From Eudromia elegans (lineage: Eukaryota; Chordata; Aves; Tinamiformes; Tinamidae), in contig PTEX01000297.1 in assembly GCA_003342815.1 (NCBI GenBank), positions 529,174-593,173 on the forward strand: a stretch of DNA of 64,000 bases, read 5' to 3'. Position numbers and translations under genes: made by a program. Below, piece by piece: positions 22,960-35,710 of this stretch (positions are counted from its first letter, which is position 1; each line of letters opens with the position of its first letter). The notes below the pieces were generated by a model. It was not told where the DNA came from. It did no database searches and saw only the letters and a list, made by a program, of their open reading frames with translations.

Positions 22960-25900
22960 AGCAAAAAAAAAATTTAAAAAAGCATCATACCGAAATAGCG
23001 TTAAAGAAAGACAAATTAAACAGGAGAGTAGTAACCAGGGGAGTCTTAAAGTTAATCCAGCATATTGCTATAACAACGCGTGCCATCTGGATCCTAGTCT
23101 GCTATAGTACTGAAGCGTCAATGCGTTTCCTTCCCCTCATCCCCCCTCTTAGCAATCATTCATTAGAGAGTTTAGGAAAGTGCGCAGCACTCTCAGTGCT
23201 GCCGTGTGGTTTTGAAATAAGGCACTTTTGGAAATCCCCATCTGAGTGTGCAGACAGGCAACTATAATCAAATAGTCCCATTTCACTTTTCAAACAGTTT
23301 TAAACAATTCCACCAATCTTTTGTGAGCCCTTGCAAAACCCTCTGCTTTCCCTCCAGCATCAGAGCCCTTAAACACTGACAGGAGCTCTTTGCACAAAAA
23401 GCCTCAAAACACTAGAGGGCCGATTGGTTTGGGAAATGCAGCCGTGACTTGAAAAACCCTCCAGAGTCCTGGCATTTGCAAACTCATTTCAAAAAGGTTT
23501 GAGTTTCTTTCCTTTTTTTGCTTCTTCTTTTCTCCTAGTCTTTGGTGAGGGGAAAGATCAAAACTGGTTGCTCTCAGGTGCCTACAGCTGCTGCCCTACA
23601 CTGACAAGTTTTATTTCTAGCAAGTGGGGGGGAAGAAAAATAAAAGACAGATTCTCTATTTGGCTACTTTTGATGGAACAAAGCTAAGCTTAAAAGAACA
23701 AAGCTAGGTCTATGGAAACCCAGGCAGCACTATTGGAAAGCAAAGTTTTATCCCATTTTATACCCATCTAAACTTCTGGTCTGGGAGGCTGGGGGAGCCT
23801 AACTTCACCTCGGTGATCCCCATGCTGCACTTGTGGGACACAGGCACCCCACAGCTCCTGCCACCTCATCAGCACCATGGAGGTCTGTAGGAAAGTGGAG
23901 TGATTTATTTATTTTTAATGCTAAACTTCTAGACACATAGGCACATGCATGCAAGCATCCTCTGTATTTTCAAGGCAATTCTACTTCTACCTGCAGGGGA
24001 GGACCAGCTCTGTTACTTGTATAATTTTGATAAAATACAGACTTAATCAAGTCACTTCACATCTTTAAACTATACTGAGTTTGCAGTGGGTTTCTCTCTC
24101 TCCCTACGCAATATTTTCAAATAAGTTTTCATTTAGTGCAAATGCAGAATATGCCAAGTTAACATAGAAATAACTGTTTTTCTCATGATAATATTAACAG
24201 TGTCTTTGATACACTGTAGAACAAACTATATAACATTAGAAAAATAACATTCCACGATTGGACAGTATCTATTTATTTTCATAGTTGATGAACTGTTAGC
24301 AAAAGAATCCACAAGTACAATCAACAGACCAAGTTGGCTGCAAGCAAATAAAAGGTGCAGTCAGCTGTTTGCTGCAGAACATGCTTATCTGTGCTGTGTT
24401 TACATGAGGAAACACTTATACAATGCTTATTACAATATCTCAGCCTCACAATTGCTTTTATCTAAGATTCCACCCCCTTGAAAAGTCAGAATTACCATAA
24501 AAATCTTTGGCATAATAATCCAAGCGGTATGAATATTCATCTTCTTCACAGCTGTTACATTTATGGAAATGCAATAACAGCAAACTTCTCAGATTTGGCA
24601 AAGAGGTGTTTTTCTCTTTTCTTATCTTTTCTTTTTCCCCACCAGATGAATGCCTACTAGTAAAAGAACTTAAGTGAAAGGAAAAAACTGTCTCACTCCT
24701 GCATTTTAAATAAGTGAGTTGCAGTCCTGAGCATTTTGAAAGTTAAAGAAAAAGTCTTTTTTCTTTTTTCTGAATTTCAAGACATGTATGCAAATTTCAG
24801 CTGGCACTGCATGCACAGGACATATTTAATAAACACATCAGTTGGAAAGCAATGCTCTATGTCCACGGTTAAACAGTCGCTGCCTGGAAAATTTTTGCAC
24901 TGACAAAAATAACAGCATTCCACTTGCCTGGGGCATGAAATGCAGCCAGAGTCATCATCTTCCCTGAAACTTTAGTACACTCACATAATTTTGCCCCTTA
25001 ACCAAACAATCTATGTGGTTTACTGAGGGAAAGAAAAATCCCTGGCCATTTCTTTCTATTGCTATGATTTGCTCAAGCCACGCTCCGGCAAGCCACAGTG
25101 GGAAACTGCATAGAGCAGGAATGTCTGCAAGTGAGATGCACAGAAAGCAACATTCAGCAAAAGATGCAAGGCAAAGAAGACTGCAACATACCTTCAGCAG
25201 TGTGCTCCTTCCTCCCAAGCCAGGCAGTTTCCAGGCATGTACACTGCTGGTGGGACTGGGGAAGTAATTGTAGACAGGCTACTAATAAGTAGATTCATGA
25301 CACCAGATGTGACAGCAGGGTGTCACTAGGTCCCTTTTCAAACTTGCCTCCAGTGCTGTCGCCTAGTTCCTCCAGATAGAATGAGACAGTTGCCGCTAGG
25401 ATCAGAGCCGAGGAAGCAACACGGGTGCTTTTTGACTGCGGTTGCTAATGCTCCACTTTCAGGGAAAGCGCAGAAGTATGTGTGTGCCTGCACTAACTGC
25501 ACACACTCATCAGCCTGCTACGAGCAGGGAGATGTGATATGCATACTGAAAGCGCCGTGCGGGGAGGAGGACTTCTGAAGCACACCCAAGCCTCTCCTGC
25601 TCGTAATTGCAGCCTCCTGACCTCGCTGGGTTAGAGCACTGCCGGAGAATTCATCAATAAGTCCATCAGGAATAAGCCACGGCTCTGAAATAGTGCGTGA
25701 GGAGAAAGGGGAGGAGGGGGCAAAGGCAGCTCCAACCCTTCAGAGCAGCAAACTTTCTAGATAAATGCTTTCCATTCCTCTGCCTTTAATGCTCCTGCCG
25801 CAAATGTCATGGTCCATAGGTGACAGCAATTGGATTTGATTTTAATTAATAATCTGAAAGAGGATTTCTTTAGCCATGATAAAGCACATTTTTAACAGGA

Positions 25901-26057
25901 GTCCTTAATGAGAATTATTATTATTCCAGAGGTTATAGAAGTACCTGCAGATCCCAACCGTGCAGATGGCCCCTCGGAGTTAGGTATTGTACTGGCAAAC
26001 TCCGAAAAATAGAAGGGACTGTCAGACCAGATATGCCAAGCAGGGGAAATATCAAAA
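22960..26057. other. Less repetitive, GC-richer interval; candidate conserved non-coding DNA
   Basis: Compared with its surroundings this interval has fewer microsatellites, a higher GC share and more CpG. No open frame is convincing. Features seen: a GCAGCACT-CTC-AGTGCTGC hairpin at 23184-23202, a CTCF-like ACACTAGAGGGC at 23409-23420, a CCAAT box in reverse (CCGATTGGTTT) at 23420-23430, a CpG-denser patch at about 25380-25720, and a homeodomain-type patch (TTTTAATTAATAATC) at about 25838-25853. These are the usual look of vertebrate enhancers or of a distant promoter, but without alignment to other birds this remains inference. Confidence 0.35.
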
Positions 26058-26160
26058 TTTTTACTTTTCAGGGGAGAAAATGAGCTTCAGAGATTGTAAA
26101 TGATGTGCCCAAGGTCACATAGAGAATTTGCAGCCAGACTTCCCTCATCCGATTCCACTG
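26058..26160 (-). mobile_element. MIR-like ancient SINE relic
   Basis: The + strand text GAGAAAATGAGCTTCAGAGA followed by GATGTGCCCAAGGTCACATAG, then GCAGCCAGACTTCC, follows the reverse complement of the conserved core of MIR (tRNA-derived CORE-SINE with an L2-type tail), where a GAGG-AACTGAGGC-CAGAGAGG block is followed by TGCCCAAGGTCACACAGC. MIR is an old amniote SINE dispersed by L2 machinery and is only seen as short relics in birds. The fragment covers the core only; both ends fade. No A or B box promoter can be read in it. Confidence 0.72.
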
Positions 26161-29100
26161 TCATATAAATAAAACCAGACTGCTTCTGCAGACATGAATC
26201 ATCAGCTCATCAAGCAGCCTGGGCTACCACTGTCAACAAGCTCTCAAACAACTCTACGAATCACAGTCATAACTGGCCATTTTACTGACTTCTGTCTTCA
26301 GCTCTTCAGGTCAATTCATTTTTAATAGCAATATCACAATAAGGCAGCATATTTCTACGCAATCTTTTCACACAGATTTGACAGTACAGATTTGACAGGT
26401 GAGTCTTCTGATGGAAAGTACTCCAATCTTTTAGCAAAGTGAGCTGTCACATTAGCTTGCACACTTTTTTAAACAAATTAGGATGTGCAGGTCTAAAATG
26501 GCTTCACCTGTCCACCCTCTGCTCAATATATCGAGAGCTCTTCCTCGAGAGGCCACTGTGGAGCATTGGGTTCAGAATGGGTTGAGAAGGAAGAAAAACA
26601 GATAATGAGTTATTAGCAGCAGAGCATGGCAGCCCCATGTGGTTTTGGAAGTTGCCTATCTCAAGAATGACCAAATCTTGCTTTATTTGTGATATGTGAT
26701 AAGATCACAGGTCGAGGTGATATAGCTGCAGACCATGAAGATAAACAGTAGATGTGAAAAATTTTCAGAGGCTTTCCTGGAGAAGCAGCATATCTGCAAA
26801 AAAAATTTTTTTTTTTTTTCTGAACTAAAGGGAGAGTTTCTTTTTGGCTACTGTTATTTACTGACTACCATGCAGAACATCCTCCAGTCTGCTGTGTTTG
26901 TAGTCTTAATGAACAAATAATACAAGACAGACCTAGTGTAGCAAAGATGGTAAAATGTAGTAATATTGAAAAACTACTAGATTGACCCTATGTCTCTTTA
27001 TCCTAAATCTATTATTTTTAACTTTTAGTATATTAGATCAATAAAACTGCTCAGGAGTAGCTTATTTAAGGTTGCCATTGAACTTAATGAGAATTTTCCT
27101 TTTGGGGAGGAGAATTTGGTCCCTGAAAATACACTTTTGGAAAGCTAAAGGGAAGAGTCCTGTGGTATTCCTTCCAGAGATTTAAAATATGATTAAATTA
27201 ATATGTTAATAATTATGAATTTTACCTGCAAGCAATTCAGCCTTTATCTTATATCAGACCTGAGCATTAACAGATCTGGGCAGTTCTACTGGTTTTCTCA
27301 GTCCAGAGGAGGAAGCACATAAGAAAACTCCAAATCTGCAGACATTTAATCAAACGGGCAATATATAAGCAGTCCCATTAAAACCTATAGAGATAATCCT
27401 GTGAGCAAACTCATTACTTGTAAGTCATGAGTTTTTATGGACATCTCTGAGGTGCTACCGTTAAATGGGTTGTGTTTTTCTTAAGACTGACTTTTGCTGA
27501 AAATTGGATTTGCAAATGCATGTTGTAAAAGTGAAACAAACAATTCCAGAGATGAAGAAAGATTTGTGCCATTGTGTTTTGTAAAGCTGGGAATGATGCA
27601 GTGAGCTCGGATCAGAAAGAAAAGAATATTTTTGGTGGAGTAGGAGATTCTCACAACCGCTTTGCCAGGCACAGTGTTGGTAGAGTTATTCCGACATGGA
27701 CAGCTGTGATCAGACGTGGATATCTTGAATTTCCTTCTACTGCACAGGCGAACCTCACCTGAAGGTGCATCCCTCTGAGCAGGCAAGCAGCTCCAGAAAT
27801 TTTAGCTCCCAATTAACATTGTTAACATTGTTAACCTGAGCACAGAACTAACTTAAATTGCACAAATATTGTTAGCATAACACCAGTTCAGAGCAGTAAT
27901 TCTTTTTTGAAAATACTTAAAGTCCTATCAACAGTAATTAATCTAATAATTGATCTTACACTGATTTGAAGAAACCCTAAAGTTAAACATTCATTTAATC
28001 AATACTGAAAAGTGAAACTCCTTAAAAAAATTCCCTTTTCCTGTGAAACAGTCACTTCTTATGAAAAGGAAAAAGCATCATTCTGCTCATAAACCTAATC
28101 ATCCTCTGTGTGTATTACACTGTGATATAGGAAACTCTTTCTATAGAATCTTGTACATATATATGCCTCCTATAATCTATAGTATATTTTATATATATGA
28201 GAGAATGTTCTACATTCTATATATGCTGTACATTCTATATTCTGTAGAAATATAACAGGTGACAACAGCCCACAGTCTTAATTTAAAGGATATTCCATTT
28301 CTCCCTATGAATAGATTAGCTGAGATGAATAGAAGAAAATCTTTTTTTTTTCCTCACTGTTTTTAAAAGAAAGAAAAAATACATCAGAAAGCTGACTCAC
28401 TTGGTCAAGTTTTTCTATTTAACAGCTATCTATCTCGTTCAGGTGCTGAAAGACAAAATATATTTAAAATGTTAAAAGTTGATTTCTAGAAACAATATCT
28501 GCTCTGGGAATCAAATTCTTTCCATGAGGATCAAATAGAGCAACCGAACACAACAGTGGTGTTGAAAATTGTAATTTTTATAATTATGTTGGACTTTTTA
28601 AAATATGAACATGAACCCATTTTTAAACAGCAGATTAAATAAAGAGATAAAAAAGGACTGGAATTTGCATAGGAAAAAAGATAACTTGCTCTCTCTGATC
28701 CTTCTTTTTTCACTAACTTTAAACTAAATCAATCCTCTAATGAGAGTTTCCAAAGATATAACAGCCTAAAACAATAACAATAGTGAAAGAGTGAATTAAA
28801 GGTAACTAGCAATGTTTAATTCCAAACTAGATGTTGAAAAGTCTACAACGGGAACTCAAGAAAAGAATTGGCAAGACGGAACATGTTTGTTTAATAGCCG
28901 TTATGGGGTTATTTTGTTTCACTTGGAAAATTCAGGTCCAAGGTAGGTAGACTGAAGAAAGAATAAGACAAACCCTTGAACATATAGGAAACTAGAAGTA
29001 AGGCTCTTCTCTCTCGCTCTTTTTTTTCTCTTTTTTTCAGACGAAGAAACTAATAATAGAAGTGTGGGTGAAAGGCAGCAACAATCACTTCAATTCCTAG

Positions 29101-29511
29101 TGAATTTATTAAGTCTACACAAAACTTCCATGCCTTTCATGTGCGGTCAGTTCTGAGGCTGTGTACGGATACACGGAAGTCAACAGAGTGTTATCCTTAT
29201 GGACAGCCTTCCAGTTGTCAGCATAACTCTGTACTCACAAGGACCGACTCTCTCCAAAACATTGTTAGGAGAAGACATTTCTGAAAAAGAAATGAAAAAG
29301 GTGTGAGAGGATATTCAAAAATTTCCCTTCTTATAGTTATTCCCTAACTGGCTATTCTAGGGGTTTGGATCCTTAGGCTCTACTAATATTCCCTAAGCAC
29401 ACACCAGAAAGATTAATCTTATTGAAAGAGATATGGCAAGTGACTAATTTCACTCCAGTTTAAACTATTTTGCTCCTGGGGTGGTCTTTAATGATGGCAG
29501 AGCTTCCAGTG

Positions 29512-29534
29512 TTTTTTTTTTTTTTTTTTTTTTT
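29512..29534. repeat. T homopolymer (23)
   Basis: Uninterrupted run of 23 T bases. No SINE or LINE body is visible next to it. Confidence 0.9.
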
Positions 29535-32500
29535 CATTTGGTAGTGTTTTATCCTTTCAATTCAAAAGAGACACCTCCTACCTCTCAGCTCTCTAGAAAA
29601 TGCCATCATAATATTTACTGAATATCGATCAGTGGAAGCAGTCAGGTACACAAAGAAGAAAAATGAAAAATTTTAAAGCACCTCAAAGTAGGAACTGCTC
29701 CTCCTTACTGTTATATAACAATCCTTGTTGAATTTATACAAAATATAGAGGACATACTCCAAATCTTTCCCTAGGTCATAGAAAGTATTTTTCCCAAGAA
29801 TGCAATGATTACTATGGCAGGTTTTCTCAGGACAGAGCATAGAACAACAGCAGTCACTTTAGTTGGGACTGGTGGGAAAGCTCCTGGAAATCACATCTTC
29901 CCTAAGGGTCAGAGACCAGCTGATCCATCCGTACAGCAAATCCACTTTGTGCCTTCATATGTGTGTATGGGCATGCTCATAATATTAATGATCCATTAAA
30001 AACATTACAGGATGCTGAAGACCTGGGATGACTGTGTGCAACTGTGCACATACCTATCATATATCTGATACAGATATATATTTGTTACATATATATGTGT
30101 ACACGTATATGCAACTGTGCATTTATCTGTACAAATGTACACGTGTTTATGTATGCAATCAAAGAAACTCCTGTGCTGATCTTTTGATTTTTGTTAACTT
30201 GCCTCACCTCAATAAGAACATATAATTGCCTGAGAATAGAGAGCTTTTAAGAACATAAATCCCATATTGTGATACTACATTGCTGCTAGCATTCTGCATT
30301 TCACATTCTAAAGATATTGACTTTTTTTCCCCTCATACTTTCAGAGAGGGTATATGAATGTCATTTGAGACAGCCTATGTATTTAACTTAGAAGCTTTTT
30401 TTTTCTTTAAGACTGAACATTAATAATTTACCCTCTTGGATATTAGAATAACATCAAATCCCACCCATATTTTTACAAGATTTATATGTGACAGCTAGTC
30501 TTCCCAGTTTGTGAGAAAAATTCTTTATGGTCTCTGTGTAAGAAACTGTGCTCTCTTAAGTTATGAATAGTTAGAGCTTTTAACACTATATTTGAGTTTT
30601 CAATAACATTTGAATTTATGAAAATTAGTGGCAGACAAAGACTTGTGAATTTGAATTCACACCAAAAGTCAAACACTAAGGAAAAAAGGGGGTGTGGAAA
30701 GAATGTGATGTGACTGCTTGATTACTTTTAAATTTTTTTCTTCTTTGTGGTTATGAACTATTTTACAGTCTCCATTTTAAAGTCAAGATGAAAGGCAATT
30801 CAAAATGAGTTAGCAAGGGTAAAGAGGCTGTACCTCAAAGGACTGATTCAGACCTCATTCACGGAGCTATGCCTCTTTAGGGTTCCCACTCGAGACAATG
30901 TCAGGAAGAACTGGTGAAAAACCAGCTCACATATTGATCAACAGTGAGGGTGGGTCGTGTTCCCAAATTAGCAGCTGCTCAAGGATGTCTTTTCTATGGT
31001 TTTATTCCTGATTTAGAGGCATGTCTCTACCAACCACAAGAGGCTGGGTCTCCCCATTTGCCCTAGCTAATGTGCATAGAAGTGCTTTCCTTAGTAAGGC
31101 AGCAATTAAAGGCAGGAACACAGGGCAAGAAGAAGATATGAGGATATACATTCTCTTCATTGGTGATGTGCACATCCATCTGTCCTTTAAATCTCTCTGT
31201 GTACCTGTCATTGGGGTTTTTTTGAGAATGAGCCTGGATTGTTTTGCTGTTGAAAGGTGACTGTGTTGAATTAGGAAATAAATCATATCTGTCTATATAT
31301 TCAGTGAAAAAATATCACTGTACTCCTTAATCTAATGGACATTTCAAAAAATTATTTAATTGCCTTTTAAAAAGCAACAATAAAATTTACAGAAACTGCG
31401 GTTGAAACAGAAATATAAAAATCCCGGCATTGAAACTCAAGATATAGAACGTATCCATTCTGCTGCCACATGTGAGAAGCAATATAGTAATTTTAGTATA
31501 ATAGTGTAATTTGGAGAACTCCATACTTTCAGAAGAGCCAGACTGGCATACACTTCCAAACTGGGCTATTCCATTGCAATATAAAAAATAAAAAGCCATT
31601 TTCTTATTCCTGCTGTTCTCATCCTCAAATATATCTGGAGCCAATGAATAACCTAACCTGCTTTTTTTCAGTGCTGCGTATCTTAGATCTGGATTCATCA
31701 ACTTGTTGCTTTTGAGCAACTTCACTTTAAGCAAGGGGTTACTCGCATTGACAACTGGAAGCACAAGTGAGCTCAGTCAGAGGCTGCTGCAGAGTAGTTA
31801 TAAAGGTGCTAATTGGATACTGGGGGGAGAAACAGAACTAAGTACAGAGGAAGGGCAGCAGCCTTCGATAACTAGAGCAAATGTGAGCACTAAGCTCCAG
31901 TAACAGATATAAGGGGGGGAAAAATGGACTGAAAGCTTTTTTGAGGTAGTAAACCGTTACATCGAGAGAGCCAAAGGTGGCACAAAGATGAATGCTGCTG
32001 GTGCACAGACTCCTGGACTGGGCTCAGCTGAAGTCTCTTTCATTAAAGCCAGGAGAGATGCAACCATACTGCCCTTCCAAAAACCATGCCAAAAGAACCC
32101 CCAAGCAAAGTTATTTTATTGCCTAAATGTAAGATTCATAGTTAGGCCTTTTGATTCTTCTTGCAAACTCAAAGTCCTTTTGTAGTATCGATGGCATCAA
32201 TAAATACTATTTTGAACGTAGCAGAGCCAATCTAGTGCCTGCTGTTCAAACGTGCTGTTTGAACATCGCCTTCCCTGGCTGTGCTCTACTCTCCTCTGTC
32301 AAAAATCGTTGCTTTATAAAGCTGAGTGCAAAGCCATTCCCATTCCCCTCACACACCCAGTGGGCATGAGTCAGGCTTGGAAAACAACTTTTCTCAGGTA
32401 AAATATTTAGAAGTAGCTCATGTGCTTGCAACTCACATTAGAGAAGACTTTTTTTTTTTATCTTGGTTTGGTTTTGATTTTACTTTGGAATACAAATACG

Positions 32501-32634
32501 ATCTCATCCAAAAAGCTTTAAAAAATTAAGAAAAAGATTATGTAAATGCTTTTCTAGTAAATGTACTATGAGACACCGGATTTTCTCCAGAGGAGATGCA
32601 CAGAGAACTAGAAAGATGTAACTGTGACTGTTTA

Positions 32635-32855
32635 TTATGCATATATGCACATATATGCACACACATTTGTGTGTGTAGGAACATATGTAGATATATACAT
32701 AAGTGTATATATATAGTTGCATATATAACTATGCATATAACTATGCATATATATATGCATATATATATGCATATATGCATATATATAACTATGTGTGTGT
32801 GTATAGGTGTAAAAATATAGGTGTGTGTATACATATATACACATATACACCAAGG
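32635..32855. repeat. TATG/CATA-rich compound microsatellite
   Basis: About 220 bases of alternating purine-pyrimidine text built of TATGCATA, TATATA, GTGTGT and CATATACAC units. GCATATATATATGC occurs as perfect palindromic blocks near 32740-32775. The open frames seen here on both strands (up to 168 codons) are artefacts of this composition, because the repeat lacks stop codons in several frames. Confidence 0.92.
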
Positions 32856-33261
32856 TCCTGGCCAGTTTCCAAGCAGAGGAGAGATGCTGATATTGCCAAT
32901 CTGAATACATCGCCAGATTCCCTGTCCTGGCCACCAAATCTTTAACCTGGCTTGATTAATCAAGGTAGATTTTTGAATACTGTCACTGAACAGTTGGATA
33001 GAAAAATTGACAGGGCTTGTCAGAGTTTCTGGGAGCAATTCCAAAATGGTATTCTTCTGCTTTCTACTTTACGCCTACTAATTTTCTGAAAAATATTAAA
33101 AAGTAACACAAATATTTCACAATATGTAAATATTCCTGATCCACTCCAAATTCTCTGTAAATAGGGTTAATGCTCTGTTTGGCACTCCATCAAACTGCGA
33201 ATAAGAACTTATTAAAGATCTTTTCTTCGAACCAGGTATCATAACTATCTGATAATGGTTT

Positions 33262-33362
33262 CTCTATGTATATATTTATATTTATCTCTATTTATTTATA
33301 TTTATATTTATATATATATAATATAATGATAATTATTTTTATATATTATATATATATAATCT
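33262..33362. repeat. TATATTTA-type AT-rich repeat
   Basis: About 100 bases of degenerate TATTTATA and TATATA units with almost no G or C. It is a likely low-melting region and length-variable site. Confidence 0.9.
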
Positions 33363-35384
33363 CTTTGTTTATATCCTGCAGAGGGAATGACAAATCAATT
33401 CAAACAATGTTTCTTTGACTTCAAACCAACCGATTTAGCTCCAACATACTTATTTGCAATGTCTTGCAGGAGACAAGGTTCAGGCACTTCACATTGCTAA
33501 TCTCATTTTTGGGACAAGTTCCCTGACATAATGCATCATAGTTCTCAGTCTTGGTAAAAAGGAGGTAGTATATCAAATATGAGCTGAACATCTGTCATGC
33601 ATTAGCAGAGATGATCTCCTGGAAATATTCCTAGTTGTTGAATAGGAGACCAAAAGTCTCAGGAACTACATTTCCTATGATATATAGGATGAGATTTATT
33701 TAACCTAAATATAGACATCTGAAGTACAAATAGCTACATTTGAACTAGTCATCCAGTAATTAGGTGACGTGACTTTCACTCATAATGACAACATGCTTTG
33801 ATTTTGGTTTTTTTTTTCCCTTTTAGGAAAAATTGTTCCATATGGAGTATTTTAATAAAGGAAAAGTGAGAATCTTTCTATGGAAATAAGATCCTTCACA
33901 AGAAGCAATTAATTTAGCCATAAACCAACTTTTAAATCAAAATTTTAATAAAAATCTTCCAGACAGCCCTAGTCCTCTACCTGTGTTTCACAGTAATAAA
34001 AACACTGATCATTTTTGTGTAGCTCCACACAAAGTTTAAAGTGAAAATCTACTTTGAAAAGTGATTTTATGTAATCGTTAACAGTTTCCCTCTCATTTTG
34101 TTTAATCTACAAGTAAAAACAGAATTTGTTTTCCCCTAGCTGCCAAACCCTCAAATACACATACAGATATGACAGTCATCCTATGTTCTTTCTAGATTGT
34201 GCATTACTGCAAGAAATAAAGGAGATTGTTTATATATTATGTATTTTCACCAAATGATCTTTATTAACACTGCCAAATAAGTTAGACATTCTGACCAAGG
34301 GATGGAATTATCTGCACAGTGCCAATAATTTGGAAGTTCAGTTGTCTGTTCATTCCTAGCCCATGGAAAAGACAGTGGAGGAACGACTCCTTTCCTTCAT
34401 GTAGGTAACAACCTCCTTATTTTTTTTTCTCAAAATTTGCCTCATTTCTAGGGCAGCAGATATCTAATGAGGCTCCATAACTTTAAATAGGTCACTCATT
34501 TTCTTTGCAGTTTGTGTTAAGGATTGCTAGCTATCCCGAGGCCAATTTAAGGATAAATTTAGTGGTATGAGAAAGCAAACCCATACATTTTTATAAGATT
34601 TTTTTTTCTATATCATAATGTTTGTCCTATACTATAATCCTTATTAGAAATTCTCATAGACCTCAGGAAGGTTGTCATTACTGTTCCAGAGAAAAGTCCT
34701 ATATGCTGTGTACTTCTATCTCATCTTATAACTATACCTATTTTCCTGACTTCTAACTTCCAAACTCTTCTCAGAGATAAGGGATCTTCTTTGTTTAGGC
34801 TACATATATTATAATACTGTGTCTTTCAATGTGATTTTCCAGTTACAGCATGTGATAAGAAGCAACAGAAAGCAAAAGAATCTTAGCAGCTGAAACTGCA
34901 AGCTCCAGGTTAGCCTTTTTTTCATGATTATTCTCTATATAGAATAATTATAAATTCACAGTCACAATTATATTAATCTGATTTACAATCTTCATGTCAA
35001 AGATGTCAGGACAACTCAACCCTCCTATTTCTGCAATGTTTTTTCATATACATTGATTTTGGGTTAAAGCACTAAACAAATCCTGAAAGAATCACTAAGT
35101 AAAACTGACATTAGACTTTTCTTTATTAATATATAAATCAATAAGCATAAAGGACACATTCAATAAGAACAGGAAAAGCCATATAAAGCAGATATCCTAA
35201 TTACAACTTCAATTAAAATTGTCCTTCAGCTCGGGATGACCTCTTGCATGTAAATCACCAGATTAACTCTATGCTTCTATAACTCAGAAAGAGCACAAAC
35301 CCTTAAAATTATCGGTAATGAGATTGGTATTTTTCATAATCTCTGACATACTCTCTAGAAGTGAGGCCTATAACACTCTAAGAG

Positions 35385-35710
35385 ATATTTGAGCCATTAA
35401 GTTCAGCTGCTGATACTGTAGCAACCATGCTATATAAGCCCTTTCATAAAATTCTTAAGATCTGTCATAAAACTAGCTAGATTTTTACCCATATTGGAAA
35501 CCTCTTTCAGGCTCTAACTGCTCTGTTTTATGTCAGACTGTATCCATTCATTCTTGTTTCAGACTGGCATTGAGACTTCTATTTTAAATCATTCTCCTTC
35601 CTTTGTTCTTACTCCTTTGATATATTTAAATATTTTTTTTTTCCAACCTGTAGTCAGCCAAAACAGCTAATATCAAATATCCAAGTCTTTCTCCTATGCT
35701 ATTCACTTTA
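35385..35710 (-). mobile_element. Ancient CR1/L3-like LINE relic, 3' end
   Basis: Read on the + strand, the order AGTTCAGCTG, AAAACTAGCTAGATTTTTACCC, CTCTAACTGCTCTG, TATCCATTCATTCTTGTTTCAG, CATTGAGACTTCTATTTTAAA, TCTCCTTCCTT and ACTCCTTTGATATATTTAAA follows the reverse complement of the 3' coding end of old CR1/L3-type LINEs that are common in reptile and bird genomes, where CCATTTATTCTTGTG and CTCTGATGTATTTATA blocks occur in this order. All reading frames are broken. The 5' direction of the element (right-hand side) may extend to about 35800 but fades. Family placement is by pattern recall only. Confidence 0.68.

Larger units (their letters stand above)
26161..35384. other. AT-rich non-coding stretch, no gene recognised
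   Basis: No gene or named dispersed repeat is recognised. It holds several low-complexity tracts: T-rich at 26799-26820, TA-rich at about 28150-28250, a pyrimidine tract at about 28985-29040, 23 T at 29512-29534, TA/TG-rich at about 30035-30160, and the longer TA/TG/CA tracts listed separately. A patch at 31700-31910 is somewhat GC-richer and less repetitive but has no known motif. Confidence 0.5.

Noticed and set aside
24005..24090. Possible MIR core (AATCAAGTCACTTCACATCT, CTGAGTTTGCAG)
   Set aside because: Only one block is similar and flanks do not follow the element; too weak to list.
32504..33044. Overlapping frames of up to 168 codons on both strands
   Set aside because: The TATG/CATA repeat lacks stops in several frames; residue content (Ile, Tyr, His, Cys in cycles) is that of the repeat.
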